From: Isoetes taiwanensis
Taxonomy: Eukaryota; Streptophyta; Lycopodiopsida; Isoetales; Isoetaceae
Reading direction: 5' to 3'
Assembly: GCA_021234155.1 (NCBI GenBank)
Contig: JAJEKV010000030.1
Span: forward strand, 4,634,050 to 4,698,049
DNA: 64,000 nucleotides
The notes beneath the pieces are model-generated. The model made no database searches. It was not told the DNA's origin and saw only the letters and a program-made list of their open reading frames with translations. The position numbers and the translations under genes are program-made. Shown here piece by piece: positions 62,780 to 64,000 of the stretch; within the stretch, counting starts at the first letter, position 1, and every line of letters starts with the position of its first letter.

Positions 62780-64000
62780 GGCCCTGACGGTCTTTCCATA
62801 AGACATAAGACATAACGTATAAGGTATGACAACATTACTAGTCTAATAATCATCTCTTTGATTATCATAATGAAATTTAAAACCCTGCCGCTCAAGATAA
62901 AAAGAAATATATGTATTTTTTTGAGCCGTTGAAGCATAAAGACAACTACTGAAATGGATAGCCGCTAACCTTTAGCAACCTTTTTGGCTAAATAATCTCT
63001 CTTGTAGTATCCTACTTTGACCGGAGAGACTAGGCCCATTTTTGAACCTATCCATCTTCTGCTTTATCCTTAAATTTAGTTTAGATTTGTCTTAAATTTA
63101 GTTAAATTTAGTTTAGATTTGGGCGTCCAATAGCTGCTTTCGGGCCGGATACTACGGGGGGCGGATTATCAACCTGTCCCCTCTTTGACCGGGAGAGACT
63201 AGGCCCATTTTACAATATCGATCTTCTGCTCATCTGTGACCTTTAAATCCTCAATGTCACCGTCCGCAGCCTACTCTGCCATGAAAGAATCGTTTCCTCC
63301 CAAACTTCTATCAAGTAAAAAACTGTCTCAAATGAGGGCCCATGAAGAGTTTCCTTCTAGCCATTCCAATATCCAAAGGCATGTAATCACTGCATAGGGC
63401 GTAGGGCATCGACCTAGTCCAACGGCTATGATAGATTTTTGCCTTGGAATGGAATCTGTGGATCCTTTGCCCTTTTGCGCTTAACTGTTGAGATACAGCG
63501 TCTCGCTGCTCCTGCTACCAATCAATACTGAAGTTACAAGCTCTGGCCGTCAGATTAACCATCCTCAGAAGACCCTAGCCGAACTAGTTATAGCTAAATT
63601 CAACCTGTTGGTACTCACGACAGCGGCATCGTTTCGTTGAAAAACCCTTTCGAGGTTAGGGTTAGGTCACCGAAATACTTGATCTCTATATCTCGTCACA
63701 AAAAAAAATTCAATTCCCTTAGATATTTGCGCAATGGTGCTTACCCAAGGTGCAGTCCTCTGTTCTTCGATCATTTCCCTTTCACTCAATCCCCTTTTAT
63801 TTAAAAATATCCCAATTCATTCATAAATTCTCTTATAAGCTAGTCCCCCTTTCTTGAAAATACTCCAATCCATTCGTAAATTCCCTTTTGATTCAATCCC
63901 CATTTCTTGAAAATACCCCAATGTGCATTTGTAATCCCCTATTTCTACTAATTCCCCTATTAGAATATACCATGTTTGTTCAAAAATCCCCTGTTTCTAT
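62780..64000. other. Gene-poor DNA with small duplications
   Basis: TTTGACCGG(G)AGAGACTAGGCC occurs at 63016 and 63184, and GTTAGGGTTAGG at about 63655 is only two telomere-type units. From 63770 on, degenerate repeats of TTGAAAATACYCCAATYCATT and AATTCCCYTTT fill the end of the window. No exon recognised. Confidence 0.6.

Noticed and set aside
63650-63666. GTTAGGGTTAGG as a telomere
   Set aside because: Only two units, inside ordinary DNA.

Overview
The window looks like nuclear DNA from a land plant, most likely a seed-free plant (fern, lycophyte or bryophyte). The evidence is genes with many GT-AG introns, a plant GDSL lipase, PPR, RDR and SHPRH-like sequences, many transposon-like genes of the DUF7869 and 'WSDG' types, which I know mainly from seed-free plants, long (TA)n tracts and AT-rich intergenic DNA. 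I see no rRNA, no intact tRNA, no CRISPR and no bacterial operon. The species cannot be named from the sequence.

Layout. 0-5 kb: intergenic DNA with small repeats and a hairpin, then a decayed fragment (copy A) of a transposase-like gene with a WSDG motif. 5-9.3 kb: two diverged copies of a mini-gene promoter, then a long frame-broken DUF7869 gene (minus). 9.3-15.1 kb: a CpG-rich stretch with 13 copies of a TCGCG-R-CCGCGA-like palindrome, a promoter-like start and an unrecognised, frame-broken coding region. 15.7-19.3 kb: a decayed gene encoding a coiled coil, a RING finger and a Ulp1-like peptidase (plus). 21.2-24.1 kb: transposase-like copy B (minus). 24.4-30.6 kb: transposase-like copy C/D (plus), split by a 4,848-bp CACTA-like element at 25,193-30,040. 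30.8-34.0 kb: a second coiled-coil/RING gene, this one ending in an FCP1-type phosphatase domain (minus). 34.3-35.4 kb: a group II intron maturase-like RT relic abutting a LINE zinc-binding domain. 35.99-37.86 kb: an intact five-exon GDSL esterase/lipase, the best gene here. 41.5-43.5 kb: an unrecognised exon series. 44.8-46.4 kb: relics of a PPR gene and of an RNA-dependent RNA polymerase. 46.9-55.8 kb: palindromic satellite, (TA)n tracts, a tRNA-type SINE head and two direct copies of a roughly 3.2-kb non-coding repeat. 55.8-61 kb: repeats and hairpins. 61.2-62.5 kb: an SHPRH-like SNF2 helicase fragment (minus). The rest is repeats.

How the parts relate. Twice in the window a WSDG transposase-like gene lies tail-to-tail with a gene of the same unusual plan (helical N-terminus, coiled coil, RING, then an enzyme). 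In one pair the enzyme is a SUMO-protease-like domain, in the other an FCP1-like phosphatase. I read these as two members of a two-gene transposon family with swapped accessory enzymes, and this is the main candidate for something undescribed.

Caution. The two 3.2-kb repeat copies differ mostly at CAG and CTG trinucleotides, often with gain of CG. That is what miscalled CHG-methylated cytosines in long-read consensus could produce. If so, many frameshifts in the transposon-like regions, and perhaps some CG palindromes, may be sequence errors and not decay.
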